Shown in pieces: positions 33,348 to 46,389 of a stretch of 64,000 nucleotides of DNA. Numbering within the stretch: the first letter of the stretch is position 1; each line of letters opens with the position of its first letter. A model generated the notes under the pieces. The model made no database searches, was not told where the DNA came from, and saw only the letters and a program-made list of their open reading frames with translations. Position numbers and translations under genes: made by a program. Source of the DNA: Holotrichia oblita (Eukaryota; Arthropoda; Insecta; Coleoptera; Scarabaeidae); the NCBI GenBank assembly GCA_023690525.1, contig CM043015.1, positions 235,968,569 to 236,032,568 of the forward strand. The letters run 5' to 3'.

Positions 33348-33895
33348 GAGCAGCTAGGGAAATAAAAATCCATCTCTACAGAGCCCCGCATGTAGGACGG
33401 AGGTTTGGTTACAATGGGGTTTCCCCTGGTGCCCCAAGGTCGGGGCCCTCGCAGACTAATCATCTATTTAGCCACGCATCCTCTCGGCCGGACCCATTTG
33501 CCTTAGGATTTAGATTTTTTGTGAGGTTGTCTCCTCTCGATCCGCGCGGTTAAGCCAAGATCCCCCAACACCTCATGCCCGTGAGACATGTCCACGACAG
33601 CATGCAGGTGCCTGGTATGACGGACGGATGTCATGCTCCGTCCGGCGCCGTCTGTTCCTGTCGCAGATCCTAAGTCACGACACGACAGCCGGATCAGGAC
33701 ATTGTTTTTCGACCTTTTCTGGTCTAGACCGCAGTGTTTTGCTATCACAGTGGCACCTCGGGTAGGATAGGGTAAAATCCTCACTGCGATCTACAGCAGG
33801 GAGAGGCTTTGCCTGGTAGGACTGAGTTGCGGTTAACCTGCTGCTGGGCTTGTTAGTTATGAACTGTACCCTCGCCACCTTCATTATGATATCTC
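33348..33895 (-). mobile_element. Probable LINE 5' untranslated region upstream of the ORF1
   Basis: G+C-rich sequence directly upstream of the ORF1, ending near 33895. Overlapping frames (33503-33784, 33675-33884) carry no domain. Position and composition suggest the element's 5' UTR; this is an inference. Confidence 0.45.
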
Positions 33896-34223
33896 AAGCC
33901 GTTTTGGAAAAATCTAATTTTTACTGTTTTTTTTTTTTTTAATTAAACTTCAACACGCTGTAGATCGATAATGAAGCGTTTGCGGACCTATGTTTAGAGG
34001 AACTTTTTTGTATAAAATGACCTGGGCAGTCACCCCCTTTAATATTGCCGCATCTTTTTTAAACAGCAAGGGTATGTAGATAGTTATTATTGTATATGTC
34101 AACCTGACGAAGCTACAATGTACCGAAACAGCTATCGTTGTCATTAAATATAGGGTAAATCTTAAACTTGTGTTTTATTTCACATTATTAAGAAATAAAT
34201 AGATTATTATTAATTAATTTCAG

Positions 34224-34467
34224 AGTGGACGCTTCCCAAGCACACCGCAACGGCAGCTTCTACCAATGCTGTTCGGGTTTCTGCATCGATCTGCTCGAGA
34301 AGTTCGCCGAAGAATTGGCCTTCACGTACGAACTGGTGAGGGTAGAGGACGGTCGCTGGGGCACCAACGAGAACGGTAAATGGAACGGCCTGATCGCCGA
34401 TCTCGTCAACAAGAGGACGGACATGGTGATGACTTCCTTAATGATCAATTCGGAAAGGGAAGCGGCG
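34224..34467 (+). CDS. Nmdar2: NMDA receptor subunit 2 exon: S1 ligand-binding lobe
   Basis: Between an acceptor (TTTCAG, ending 34223) and a donor (GTGAGT from 34468), the exon encodes 81 full codons. These include FYQCCSGFCIDLLEKFAEEL, TYELVRVEDGRWGTNENG, KWNGLIADLVNKRTDM and TSLMINSEREAA. This is the C-terminal half of the S1 glutamate-binding lobe of an ionotropic glutamate receptor. The closest remembered match is insect NMDAR2, not GluN1. The exon ends in phase 0 and continues at 48578 with VDFSVPF, a standard junction of these receptors. The protein would be a ligand-gated Ca2+ channel subunit at neuronal membranes. Upstream exons were not found in the window. Confidence 0.95.
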
Positions 34468-35420
34468 GTGAGTCTTCCGAATCCTGAATTACAAACTTCT
34501 TTCCGATGTCGCTACTACATGTATGTATGCATATACTAAGCGAAAAGTTAATTTTGAAAGTTTTAGTCGAATAAAAAAAGAAGCTAACGGTCTATTCGTT
34601 TTAGTAATGGTTATACGTTTTTTTGTTGTTTTCTTTCGCTTGCTGTTTGCGTCTTTGTCGTCCTCGGATGGAACATTATCTCGTCGTGGTACTTTTAGTC
34701 AAGATTAAGGTGATTAAATGGGAGCCCTGCGGAAAAACGAAGAAATAAATACGCGTACACAAGTGGTATTTGCACGGTCTGGATTAATTCTGCCGCAGCG
34801 GAGTAGTTCGTTTACGTAATTAAATAAACGAAGCATGTTTACCAATGATGTAATACTACAGGGAACCGTATTATATATATTGCTTAGTCTAACTAAATAA
34901 GGAAATTGCTTCTGTAGACAGAGAGAGAGAGAGAGAGAAAATCAAGAATTGTGTGCTCTTTTATAAATACTCGTTAAATTTTAGACTAAATAAAATGACA
35001 TCGTTTGTAGATTTTGTTTTTGTGCTAATACTGTGTGTGACATTTCTGTTATTAAAGCTGAAGGAAGAATTAATTTTTTATCCCGACAAAAACGAAATTA
35101 TTACGTAAACAAATGTTATCTTTCGGTTTCTAGTAAAAGCTAAGATCGGGGTTCAAATTTGTAGAACTACAAGGTCATTCGGTTTCACGATATAATTTAG
35201 ATTGTTTTACCATCATTGCTGTTTGAAAAATTGCTTCTTTATCTGTTGTTTCCGCGTCAGTATCCGGGTTAAATCCAATACATACCAGCCTCTGTCACCT
35301 TCGTGTGTAATCATGCTTCATCCTGGATATCCTGCTCGAGTTCGTCATCATCCTCAAGCCCTACATCATCCTCTTGGACAACAGTACCGATTGAATAGAC
35401 TTCATCATATTCAGAATGCC
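34468..35420. other. Nmdar2 intron, proximal part
   Basis: AT-rich non-coding sequence with a (GA)n microsatellite at about 34919-34939. No gene was recognised. Confidence 0.6.
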
Positions 35421-35429
35421 GCTTTATTT

Positions 35430-37520
35430 TAAAGCTCAGATAACCCTCCGAACGAGCCGACGTTTTTTCGACCCGGCGTCAGGCCGGACATTTTGGATTT
35501 TGCTATTTCGAAAAACATCCCGTCCATCATTGATGTACAAGTTTTGTCGGATCTGTCCTCGCATCATAATCCTATTATCGTCTCCTTTGGGGCGGGGATC
35601 GGGTCTGCTGATGAGTCCTTGCGTCGCTCTGTCGACTGGAGGGCCTTTGAGTCCAACTTGGCGTCCCTTACAAACACAGGAGAAGATGAGCTGTTGGACG
35701 TTGGTTCACTGGAAAAACATATCCGAAGGTATCACCCAAACAACATCCTTTAAGAGAATTGAGAAAGAGAGATGGCTCCCACAATCTATCAAGGTCCTGC
35801 TTTGGGACAGAAGGAGGGCAAAGAAGTGTGCTCAGCGTACTGGTCATCCGGCGGACATCAGGATTTCCAATGCTCTGTCCAGAAAACTGCGAGAAGCTTT
35901 AAAAGAATTTAAGGAGAAGAGATGGTGGAATAGGGTGTCCACCCTATCGCAGGGAGACGGCTCATTGTGGAAGATGGCAAAAGCACTGAAGAGGAACAGG
36001 AATAGGCCGGTGGACATCAAGCCTATGCAGGGCCCAGGCGGCATAACGTACCTTCCTGCGGAGAAAGCGGAGCTGCTGGCGGACCATTTACAGTCGGTTC
36101 ACGAAACCGCGTGTGAGGAGGACTCCGACGAAGAAATAGAGGTTGAGGTGGAGGAATCTCTGAACAATCTCGATTTGCTGGAGGGCGAAGATCTTACTCC
36201 GACATCCACCGACGAGGTCTCTCGAATCCTCAAATCCCTCAAAGCTGGTAAAGCGCCAGGTAGCTAGCCAGGTAGTTAAATATCATCAACAACATAGCCA
36301 CCATATCTAATGCCACCTTTAAAACTAGGACACTTTCCAAGAGCGTGGAAACACTCCATCGTGGTGTCCTTAGTTAAACCAAACGAGGACCCATTATTCC
36401 CGCAGAATTACCGCCCAATCTCTCTGATATCCTGTCTCGGCAAGGTGGTGGAAGCCATAGTACTCGCCCGCCTAAAGGAAGAACTATTCGTCAGAGGAAT
36501 AATTCAAGATGAACAATTTGGCTTCCGCGAAGGTCTACCTACGGAATTCCAACTTTTCCGACTCACAGAAGCCATCCGTAACACCCTGGAAAGACGTCAA
36601 ACCTTAGGCGCGGTATTTTTGGATATTGCAAGGGCTTTTGATACTGTGTGGCACGACGGGCTGATTCACAAGATGTTGGCGAGTGGTATAAATCCCAAGA
36701 TTGTAAAGATCGTTCGATCCTACCTTCATAATACGACCTTCTCCACGCGGCAGGATGCAGCTATCTCTACCGAGCGACCCTTGGCAGCTGGAGTGCCTCA
36801 GGGGTCTCTTCTTGCCCCTAGTCTCTTCACAATTTACATGTATAACCATGTACGCGGATGATACGGCCCTGTACACCGTCGACGCGAACGAAGACATCCT
36901 GCGCAACAGACTGCAGCAGTCCCTGGATGAGTTCTTGGCCTGGGCTTCCAGGTGGCGCCTGAAAATAAAACATTCCAAATGTGTTGCGGTCCGCTTCACG
37001 AACAGACTACGTGCTCCACCGGATAATATCTTCGTGGATGACTTCAGGCTCCCCTGGAGCCCATCAGTTTTATATCTCGGAACTGTCCTGGATTCTCGTC
37101 TCACAATGAGACTACATGTGGGAAAAGTCATCGAGAAGTTCCACGCGGCCACCGTTACATCTACCCTCTTCTCTGTACCAAGAGCGACCTATCTCTAAGA
37201 ATCAAGATTCTTATATATTTTACTTTCCTGCGCCCAATTGTCACCTACGGGGCGTTGCCCTTGTCGAGTATGGCGAAGAACCACCTGAAAAGGCTAGAAG
37301 TCGTAGTCGCCTAGTACGTTCGCAACCAACAGCTACGCGACGACCTTGGGATACCATCAATTAGAAGGCACATCATCAGCCTAGCAGTTAAGACACGAGA
37401 AAGAATAGCGAGGTCGGCAAATCCCCTTGTTAGTAGACTCGCCGACTTGGACCTCGACAGGCCCCCGCCTTTGGTCAACGTTCGCCGTGCCCTTGCAGTG
37501 GACGCAGAGGAAGACAACTA
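35430..37520 (+). pseudogene. Jockey-like LINE ORF2 remnant
   Basis: The plus strand carries the end of an AP-endonuclease (FRPGVRPDILDFAISKN, LSSHHNPIIVSF). It then shows the RT finger NYRPISLISCLGKVVEAIV, EQFGFREG, the first catalytic Asp in AVFLDIARAFDTVWHDGL, GVPQGSLLAPSLF and the YADDTALYT box (about 36858). The thumb and C-terminal region run to about 37520 (NPLVSRLADLDLDRPPP). Frameshifts or stops occur near 35500, 35725, 36265 and 36840. It sits in sense orientation in the Nmdar2 intron and is inactive. Jockey clade is my best assignment. Confidence 0.88.
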
Positions 37521-37733
37521 GGAGGACAACACCATCCCTCATTCGGTCGCCTTGGGCAGTGAAAATTTTTGTCAGAACTCACAAACACCCAGCTTAGAGG
37601 GAGCTATCGAAGAGACAAGGGGGCTCAAGAACAATGGTTCGGCCTCGGAAAGGAGAATGATGACCTCCGGGTAGACAGTTAGTCTTAGAGCTATCGTCAA
37701 CCAAGTATCATAATCAGGAGTGAAAAGTGAAAT

Positions 37734-38746
37734 ATGGAAAAAATCGAATATCGTGCCGTTATAAAGTTCCTTACCAGGCAAGGAAAATCAGTCGCGACCA
37801 TAATGAATGAGATGTCATTGGTTTACGGCGACTCTTGTCCAGGAAAAACCATGGTGTACAAGTGGCATAGTTTATTTAAACAAGGAAGGGAATCCCTTGA
37901 AGACGACCCGAGGCCTGGCAGGAGCATTGAGGTGACCAAAAAGTTGAAAAAATTGTACTCGAAGATGCTCGACTAAAGAAGAAACAACTCGCAGAAATGG
38001 TTAGAGTATCCGATACAACAATTTTTAAAATCCTACACGATCAGCTCGGCATGTCTAAGGTCAGCGCAAGATGGGTGCCGAGAATGCTCACGCCGGCCGC
38101 CGCAAAAACAACAGCGCGTAGAGTGTTCGCGTGCATTTTTGGACCTCTGTAATGAAGACAAGGATGGTGTATTGAGTCGAATTGTTACTTGGGTTCATCA
38201 TTATGAACCTGAGTCCAAACAAGACTCCATGCAGTGGCATAAAAAGGGCACAGCACCTCCCAAGAAATTTAAAGTGTCAGAATCAGCTGGGAAACTCATG
38301 ACAACGGTATTTTGGTACTCGGAAGGAATATTGTTGATTGATTATAAAGATAAAGGTGTTTCTATAACCGGAGAATATTACGCTTCAATATTAGAGCGAC
38401 TAAAGGAAGCCATTAAAGAGAAAAGACGGGGAAAATTGACGAAAGGTGTGCTGCTTTTGCACGACAACGCGCCCATCCACAAGAGCCGCGTTGCGTTAGC
38501 TGCCCTGCATAAGGTTGGCTTCGAAATTGTGAATCACCCACCCTACAGCCCAGACCTGGCCCCGAGTGATTATTACCTGTTTCCGAAAATGAAAAAAGAG
38601 CTGCCGATGATGAAGTCGAGGAGGCAGTTTCGGCATATTTTGCAGATAAAGAGAAATCATTTTTTTATGAAGGTATAAATAAATTAATTGAAAAATGTGA
38701 AAAATGTATCCGTCTTGAAGGTGAATATATTGAAAAAGAAAAATAA
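37734..38746 (+). pseudogene. Mariner (DD34D) transposase remnant
   Basis: The plus strand starts MEKIEYRAVIKFLTRQG (HTH) and continues through DPRPGRSIEV. A frame change near 37960 leads to LAEMVRVSDTTIFKIL, and another near 38125 to WVHHYEPESKQDSMQW. Then come VLLLHDNAPIHKS (second Asp) and YSPDLAPSDYYLF (third Asp). There are 34 residues between these Asp residues, the DD34D signature of true mariners. The C-terminal CIRLEGEYIEK ends at about 38746. At least two frameshifts and a further shift near 38610 make it inactive. TIRs are not obvious. Confidence 0.9.
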
Positions 38747-38840
38747 TTTGGCTTTTTTCTTTCCACCCCTTATCTCCCATTCCGCGAATATAAAAACGCC
38801 CCCTCGTATGTAGTAATAATGAAAACTATAAGAACTTTTA

Positions 38841-39235
38841 TTAAGGGCACACAAAGATACCTCCATTATTATTATTACACAAATTGCATCTCTTCACAAC
38901 AGAATTTGTAGCATTGCAGACTTTTGCAAAGCCTTCGATCTGCGCAGCCACTTCTCTTTGCACGCAACGGTCTTTTGTATCAGCTAATGCTTTTTCTTCG
39001 TAAGTTTCCGCTTCTGCTGCAATAAACAATCTCAATCTGGATCGTGATTGTGTTTTCTTTTTCGATTTTTTTTCCATTATCTGTTCCGACAGAGAAATTT
39101 CTTCTTCAGGTATTTCTTCGTTTATCGCAGCATAATTTAGTGATATCAGCATTTTATTATCTTCATCCTCTTGTTCTCCACTTTCTTTGTTGCGGTGTGC
39201 TTTTCCTCCAAAATCGAATCGAGGAAAAAAGGTAA
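38841..39235 (-). other. Open frame of unknown nature, about 130 codons
   Basis: The minus strand is open from about 39235 (FFPRFDFGGKAHRN) through a charged, Glu/Lys-rich middle to a Cys-containing end (RCNLCNNNNGGIFVCP). I do not recognise it. It lies inside an Nmdar2 intron next to a mariner, so it is either an exon of an unknown transposon protein or chance. Confidence 0.3.
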
Positions 39236-39665
39236 AAAAAAAAACAATACGTCTTCAATATTTTGATTTTAAAACTGTTTTAATTATTACGCGTTAAGTT
39301 AATAATAAATGGAATAAATCTGAACGTATGAACTTAAATGCATGCATTGTTGTTTTAATTCGCGTATTAAAAACGTAACGTTATTCATTTGTGATAATTG
39401 CGCACTTGCAACTATTGTATTACCTATGATATCATCGCGACATAAAATGTAATCATGAATAATTCGAAATAATTGGATTTATAAATACTTACACGATCTT
39501 TCCCAAATACAATAAGATTGATGGTCTAAAAACATAATACAAAGCGTTTATCATTTTGATTTTTTATTCTTCTTGTCCTTTAATAAGGCGGTCGAAGTCT
39601 TTTGGATGACCGGGATGGTAATGGAACGATTTGCTTTCATTACCATTTTAGTTTACTTGCACGGA
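39236..39665. other. Intronic sequence, no gene seen
   Basis: AT-rich and non-coding; nothing recognisable. Confidence 0.5.
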
Positions 39666-39671
39666 ACCAAG

Positions 39672-42600
39672 TCAGGTGGATAATATTCCATCTGTTCGCA
39701 CTCTAATTTGTTGGAACGAATTCATCGTGAACAACTCACTTTGAATCGAAGAAAACGGTGTCAGCATTATTTCGATTTTGCTCTTCTCTTCTGGGGCTCT
39801 GTTCTGTGCCAAGTTCCTTGTTTCACACCATTGTATACCACGTTCGGCGGCTACCTGTCGTACTTGTTCTTCCCATTGTATTCTAGGTCTTCCTATTCTG
39901 TTCCTTCCCTGTACTCTGGCTTCATACATCTGTTTAGACGGTCTATTTTCGTGCTTCCGGTGCAAGTGTCCTAACCAACCTAGCTGCTTGTCTTCAATAA
40001 CTTTCTTAACCGGTTTCAGCTTCCTTCTTTGTAGTATTACCTCATTTCTAATTCTGTCTTTCCTTGTAATTCCTTCAATTTTTCTCAAAAATCTCATTTC
40101 TGCTGCTGTTATTCTGCTTTTGTTTCTATCTGAAATTGTCACACTCACAACTGTATACTAATGAAGGTCTTATTACTTTTTTATATATCCCTGTTTTTAT
40201 TTCCTTTGATACTTCCTTTTTTCCAAAAAAGTGTATCTTTAAGCATGTTATAAATTCTTCCTGTCTTTCCTATTCTCTCTGCTATTGCTTTCTCCATCCT
40301 TCCATTTTCTTCTATTACTGTGCCTAAATAATTAAAACTTTTAACTTGTTCGAGCTGTCTTCCCTCCAGACATATTTTGTGTATCTTTTCCTTTCCTGCC
40401 ATTATCATAGTTTTTGTTTTGCTTATGTTAATTTCCATGTTTATTTTCCTGAATTCCGATTGGTATATATTTAAATTCTGTTGTAAATTCTTTTCTGAGT
40501 CTGCTACTACAATCATGTCGTCTGCGAACAATAATTCGCGTAGGGCAATTTGGTGCATTCTCCAGCTACCCACTATCAGTTTCTCACATCTCTGTTTACA
40601 ATTTTTTATAACATCATCCATTAATATCGTGAATAGAAGAGGGGTAACTTTATTTTTATTACCTTTATACAGGGCCTTTATTGTATTGATAATATATCCT
40701 TCTATCCCCCTGTTTTCTAGAGCTTTCCAGAAGTCTTCTCTTTTAATTTAAGAGGTCGATTTTCAGAAATTTATCTCCTAGTTGTCTAACTATGAATATT
40801 AGATCTTGTGCACTTCTACCTCTTCTAAATCCATGCTGTTGTTCTTCTAGTGTTGGTTCTATTATATCTCTTAGTCTCTTTTCTAGTATCCTTGTTAGTA
40901 CTTTTCCAGGTATACTAGTTAATGCAATTCCCCGATAGTTTGCGCATTCTCTGGTGTCTCCTTTCTTATAAAGTGGTGGTATTATTGCCATGTTCCAATC
41001 CTTCGGTATTTCCTGTTTTATTAATATATCGTTCAGCAGATTACAAAATTCAGTTGTTGCTTTATCTCCCATATATTTTATCATTTCTGCCGTTATTTTA
41101 TCCTCCCCAGGTGCCTTTCCCGATTTCAGTTTATGAATGGCTTCTATTACTTCTTCTTTTGTAATTGGCTGAATATTTGTTTCTATATTATGTTCTATTT
41201 GTTTGTTTTTTTTTCTTTCTCATGCGCTTCGCTATTTGCTTCTGTTAGTTCTTTGAAGTGCTCCCTCCATCTTCTCATTATTAATTTTTCCTCTGTTATT
41301 ATGTTTCCTGTCCTTTATATCTTCCACTTTCTTTTCTTATCCTTTACTTTATGCTGAATATCTGGTGTCCACCATTTGTTTTTCTTTGTGCTTATATTTG
41401 CAGTTCTTACTACTCCGCATCCAGCTCGTGCCGCTTGTAGAATAATTCCTTTCTATCTTTCTTGTACGTTATTATCTTTTAGCTTATAACACTTTATTTT
41501 CTCGTTTGTTACCTTCTTCCTCTTTTCTTCCTTGGCGTCTAGTATAGTTATCGTGAGTTCTAATTTCACTAGGTAGTGGTCACTGCTTATTTCTGCATGT
41601 CTTTTCACTCGCACATCTTTTACCTTTTTCCAATTGTCTCTATTTATGATGAAGTAATCAATAATGGATTTCTCTTTTCTTGCATGAATTTTGTGTTTGT
41701 AATAACATAGTCATTTGCGACACACATCTCTATCAGTCGATTCCCATTATCATTTCTAGTTTCTTCCCCATTCTTTTCCATATATCTTTCTATTCCTCTG
41801 TTATCCTTTCCCACTCTTCCATTCATGTCTCCCATTATCATTATGTTGCTTCCCTCTCTATCTATTTCTGCCTGTAAAGCTTCATAAAATTCATCCTTCT
41901 GCTCTTTCTTTGCATTATCATTCGGTGCATAGGCCACTATTACATCTATTTTCACTTTAATCGCCAGTAATCTCTCGCTTATAAATCTTTCTTCTATAAT
42001 TGATTTTACCTTACTTGCTTTGACAATAAAACCTACTCCTCCCGTTCCTCTGCTCCTCGCATCTGTCCCAGTCCAATACATTTGACAGCCTTCCTTCAAC
42101 TCTTTTATTCCTTGGCCTTTCTTTCTCGTTTCGGTTAGTCCTAGATAGTCTATGTTTTGTATTTTCATTTCTTCGACTATTTCATCTTCCTTTCCAATTA
42201 CGCTTCTTACATTCCACGTACCCCACCCAATAGTATGCCTCCTTTTCCTTTCGTGTTTCTTGTTTGTTGAATAACTTTGACTTCTCATTGTATTGTCGCT
42301 TCCTTTTGTCGTTGTGCGTTTTCCATTTCTAATAAACATATTGACCGATCCAATTTATACGCCGTCTTTATCTGTACATCGATTTGTAAGTTTTCTTTTA
42401 TAAAAGTTTCCATTCTCTCTTGTACTTTGGTTGGACCGTTTTCGTTCACCTCCATGCCTGATACAACTACATTGTTTCTTTTCTTTTCCTTTTCCAAGTG
42501 TTCCGTTCTATTTTCTAATATTCGGATTTCTGCTCTTATCTTTTCGTTTTCTTTCTTTATCTTGTCGTTTTCCTGTTTCATTTGTTGGTTTTCCTCCTTC

Positions 42601-42840
42601 ATTTCATGATTCTCCGTCATCACTTCTTGCAGTAATTTTTTATACTCTCCTTGATCTTCCCTAATTTGTTTTACTTCTATGGTTAAATTCATTAACATTT
42701 GCATAATCTTGTCAAACTTTTCATCGTTTCCATCTATCTATTTTCTTAGCTTCTTTCATAGTTCCTCCATTTTCATCTTCTTGTCCACCTCGTTTTCTTT
42801 TTCCCTCATCCGTATGTATATATCTAACTAAATAATTTAT
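39672..42840 (-). mobile_element. RTE-like LINE, nearly full length, degenerate
   Basis: On the minus strand the order is complete. A coiled-coil ORF1 lies at about 42704-42285 (heptad-rich EENQQMKQENDKIKKENEKI, then NNVVVSGMEV). An AP-endonuclease follows at 42339-41644 (WGTWNVRSVIGKEDE, IDYLGLTETRKKG, GGVGFIVKASK, MIMGDMNGRVG). The reverse transcriptase spans about 41170-40180 (LKSGKAPGEDKITAEMIKY, NYRGIALTSIPGKVLTRIL, EQQHGFRRGRS, LLFADDMIVVADSE). The C-terminal part is 40148-39672 (GWLGHLHRKH, GRPRIQWEEQV). Frameshifts and stops separate these blocks. The FADD box is intact but the RT segment around 40740-40680 has lost part of the palm. It lies antisense in the Nmdar2 intron. Confidence 0.9.
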
Positions 42841-43740
42841 AACCGCAAAACGACTTGTGAGTGACGTTTGTTTTCGTCACCGAACCGCCTTCAACCACCT
42901 AAAACACTTAACGTCAGAAACAAACTCCGCATATTGGGGGGAAAACCCACATCAACGTCGTTTTATACAAGTTCTACCGACGAAAAGAATAATTAGAATA
43001 TTTTATATATTTCACGACGAAACTTTCCCGGAAATTCTTCGCCCCCCGGAAACGAATTTAAAGTAAATTATTAAGCAATTATAACGGGGGAGATAGTCCC
43101 CCTTACAATAGCAACTGCAGGAATAAATATCTCCCCTTCCGGTAACAAAAAAATAAAAAAAGACGAACTCGAATTCGATTCCGATAAAATATATCGTTTC
43201 CCATTCCGGGGTTCCCCCTTCAGTAATATACCGACGTAAGCTGGGGGTATAACAATAAAATCGACTTGTTATATGGTTCTTTTCTTTTCTTTTTTTTTTT
43301 TATACTGCGTCAAAATTTTTATGTCCGCTGCCGGGGAAATATCTTCCGTTATCCGCGTAAGGACGGCGGATCTTCGTAACGCGCGTGACGTGTACGCTCG
43401 ACGCGATTTTTATTCGAAAAGTTAAAAACGAGTTCTTACGCTTTCGAGTTGGCGCTGTCATAAGGGCGACGAACAATCGAAATTGTAACGGGGAAATCGA
43501 AGAGTCGACGACGAAAGCGTCAATAGAAACAAGAGGTAGAAGTTTGATAGTACACACTTTATTATTTATAAGGTTTACCGGAACTTATCTTGCGTGTATT
43601 GATATCGGATATAACGGAAATTCTTTTTATATTGGAAGCAAATGTTGGATATCCCAATCTGCTATGCACGATTCCATCACCCAGAAAAATTTTGCAGTCA
43701 GAACAAAAAGAAATTCGGAAAGCATCGACTTCGAATAGTT
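42841..43740. other. Nmdar2 intron, CpG-richer single-copy-like stretch
   Basis: No transposon motif was recognised. Frames at 42857-43066 and 43385-43738 lack domains. The composition (CCCCGG, CGTAACG and similar) differs from the AT-rich repeats on either side. Confidence 0.4.
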
Positions 43741-43744
43741 TGCA

Positions 43745-44251
43745 TTCATTTTTAAGTACAAGAAATTTATCCAGTTACAAAAGACACTATAATTAAAAAG
43801 TTTAAATCTTTCGCTTACTTAGGGGAGGACCAAGGAAAACTAACAAAATTACTACAAAAACAGAATATTAATATTGCATACAAAACAAGCAACAACCTTG
43901 CAAAATACATTAAGAACAATAAAGGGAAAACTAATCACAACAATAAATCGGGAGTCTTTAAGTTAACTTGTAGTACATGCACTAAAGGATATATAGGTCA
44001 AACAGGAAGAGCGTTTAAAACACGGATCGCTAATCATTACTCCGTTTACATTAACCAAAAAAATGATTCGGCTTACGTGAATCATTTGATAGATAATAAT
44101 CACATTTTTAATACAGATTTTGATATTCTTCATGTAGAAAATAAAAGTATTACTCTCTAGATTTACTAGAGACATTAGAAATAAATAAATATAAACATTC
44201 AGTCATTTTATTAAACGATAAAGTGGACCTAAACTCATCACCATTGTTAAA
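43745..44251 (+). pseudogene. Penelope-like element C-terminal GIY-YIG endonuclease fragment
   Basis: The plus strand reads KSFAYLGEDQGKLTKLL, then NIAYKTSNNLAKYI and GVFKLTCSTCTKGYIGQTG followed by RAFKTRIANH. These are the GVF..., YIG and downstream Arg/His positions of the PLE GIY-YIG endonuclease, with a small CxxC motif. The tail (LDLLETLEINKY, VDLNSSPLL) ends at 44251 where a mariner-like element was inserted at TA. The reverse-transcriptase part is missing. Confidence 0.85.
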
Positions 44252-44253
44252 TA

Positions 44254-46083
44254 CAGGGTTTTCAAACTTAAGTCGGCACTATTGCTAACTTTGTTATTAT
44301 TGGAGCTACAAAGTTGGTTAAATAGGCAAACTAGTGTAGTTTTTCAAGCAAATTACAATGGCATTTTAAAAAAAATAATTGACGTACTGGGTCACGTGAT
44401 ATTGTGAAAAACGTAATTTTTTTAAATGGGACACCCAGTATACAGTTCTCACGGTCGACAGAAAATTTAATTCTGAACAAAAACTTTCCTATGAACTTTT
44501 ATCCTAAAGTCAATAATAACGGAGTTATTGATGATTGTTTTTACAGAAACTAAAAACAGTATTGTTTATTTTAAGTTATTTTATTAGTTTCGAAAATAAA
44601 AAAAAACAAGAAATTTTAAATTCAGAGCAGATGCTCAAAAACATCACCATCTTGCTCCAAGCACTTTTGAACCCGCCTGTTAACGCTTCTAGTAGCCTTA
44701 GCAATGATTCTACCATCAATATTATTAATAGCATGGCTGATGCTTTGCTGGAGATCTTCAAGAGTACCATACCATCTTTCATACACTGCACTTTTCACAA
44801 ATCCCCAAAAGAAGAAATCCAAAGGTGTTATGTCCGGTGATCGGGGAGGCATACGAATAGGCCCGTTAGTTGATAGATATCGGCCATCAAAAAGGTCATG
44901 TAATAAGTTATGAATTTGGCGAACATTATGGGCAGGAGCGCCATCTTGTTGAAAGAATATCTGTTGTCTATCCATTAAATTCAGGTCATCCAAGGATTCT
45001 CCAAGGGTAGCGGTTAACATTTCGACATACCTCTCGCCAGTTAATGCACCTTGATAAAATACGGGGCCTACAATTCTTGAATCAATCAAGCCACACCAAA
45101 CATTAACACTAAAGCGTCTCTGCGGATTACAAGGACGGAAAAGCATCGGGTTTTCTCGACTCCAATAGTAGCTGTTCTTCCTGTTGGAGAAATTTGATTC
45201 GTCACTCCAAAGAACCAAACGCCAAAAATTATGGTTAAGTCTAACTTGATTAATCTACCACTGACAAAACTGAGTCCGTCTTTTTTGATCTCCCGGTCTG
45301 CCAGCGTCTGAATAGGTCTGTATCTGAACGGGACAAACTTATGTTTTTTTAGAATATTGTGAATAGTTCCCAAAGATAGTCCACTTTCTTCCTTTAAATC
45401 ATTAATTGCATTATTAGGATTAGCTTCAAAGAAAGCTAAGACGTTAGTTTCAGTTGCTTCACTTATTATAAATTGTTTTTTGGTTCTAGTTTTCTTGAAC
45501 ACATTTTCATTTGATCGAAGCTTACGCTACAAAAGTAAAAAGTACCTTCGATCTGGCAAGTTGCGCGTAGGAAATAAAACACCGTAACGTTCACGAGCTT
45601 GCAGGGAATTTTTATTACAAACGATGTAACATTCCATCATATCACATTTTTCTAAATGCGTGAAAGGCATTTTTTCATCAATAAACACAAAATGTTAATT
45701 GCTTACTGAGAGAGGTTTAATGCAATATTTCAATGTTGATGACATTTGCAAAACAATCGAATTTTGTTTATGAAATAACAGCCACCTTGGCAAATTTGAA
45801 AAATCATCAATAACTCTATTATTATTGACTTTAGGATAAAAGTTCATAGGAAAGTTTTTGTTCAGAATTAAATTTTCTGTCGACCGTGAGAACTGTATAC
45901 TGGGTGTCCCACGTAAAAAAATTACATTTTTTACAATATCACGTGACCCAGTACGTCAATTATTTTTTTTTAATGCCATTGTAATTTGCTTGAAAAACTA
46001 CACTAGTTTGCCTATTTAACCAACTTTGTAGCTCCAATAATAACAAAGTTAGCAATACTGCCGACTTAAGTTTGAAAACCCTG
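44254..46083 (-). mobile_element. Mariner-like element, copy 2, 1.83 kb
   Basis: Same element as 1792-3619, with identical CAGGGTTTTCAAAC ends, TA on both sides (44252-44253; 46084-46085) and TIRs of about 280 bp. It was inserted at the 3' end of a Penelope-like fragment. Confidence 0.93.
44622..45669 (-). pseudogene. Transposase of mariner-like element copy 2
   Basis: The catalytic half is open without interruption (45218-44622: LWSDESNFSN, FFQQDGAPAH, PPRSPDITPLDFFFWGF). The N-terminal half is broken by a stop replacing Tyr near 45530, and shares with copy 1 the frame change just before RPGDQ (near 45300). Spacing of the last two Asp residues is 41. Confidence 0.88.
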
Positions 46084-46389
46084 TATACAGTAAGTCAGTA
46101 AGATAGTTAGACATATAACATCTGTTAGTAGTATATTTAGTTACACGTACTTTCGATCCAAGAATAACTAAATTCAGAAAAAATTAAATCTTTCCTTATT
46201 TCAGTGATTTCCAAAGTGGTCTATATCTACCCCCAGGGGTCTATGACAACCTGCAAGGGGTCTACGTCAGCGAAAAAAAAAATTGGTGGTCCATGAAATG
46301 AAAATGGGGGTCCACGATAGTGGATCTCAACATACACTGATAGTACCTACTTACTTATATTATACTATCTTATAATATAAAGACATATA
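46084..46389. other. Short intronic stretch with a hAT-like end
   Basis: CAGTGATTTCCAAAGTGG at about 46203 resembles the CAGNG...CCAAA ends of hAT elements, followed by repeated GGGGTCTA-type blocks. No partner end was located. Confidence 0.3.
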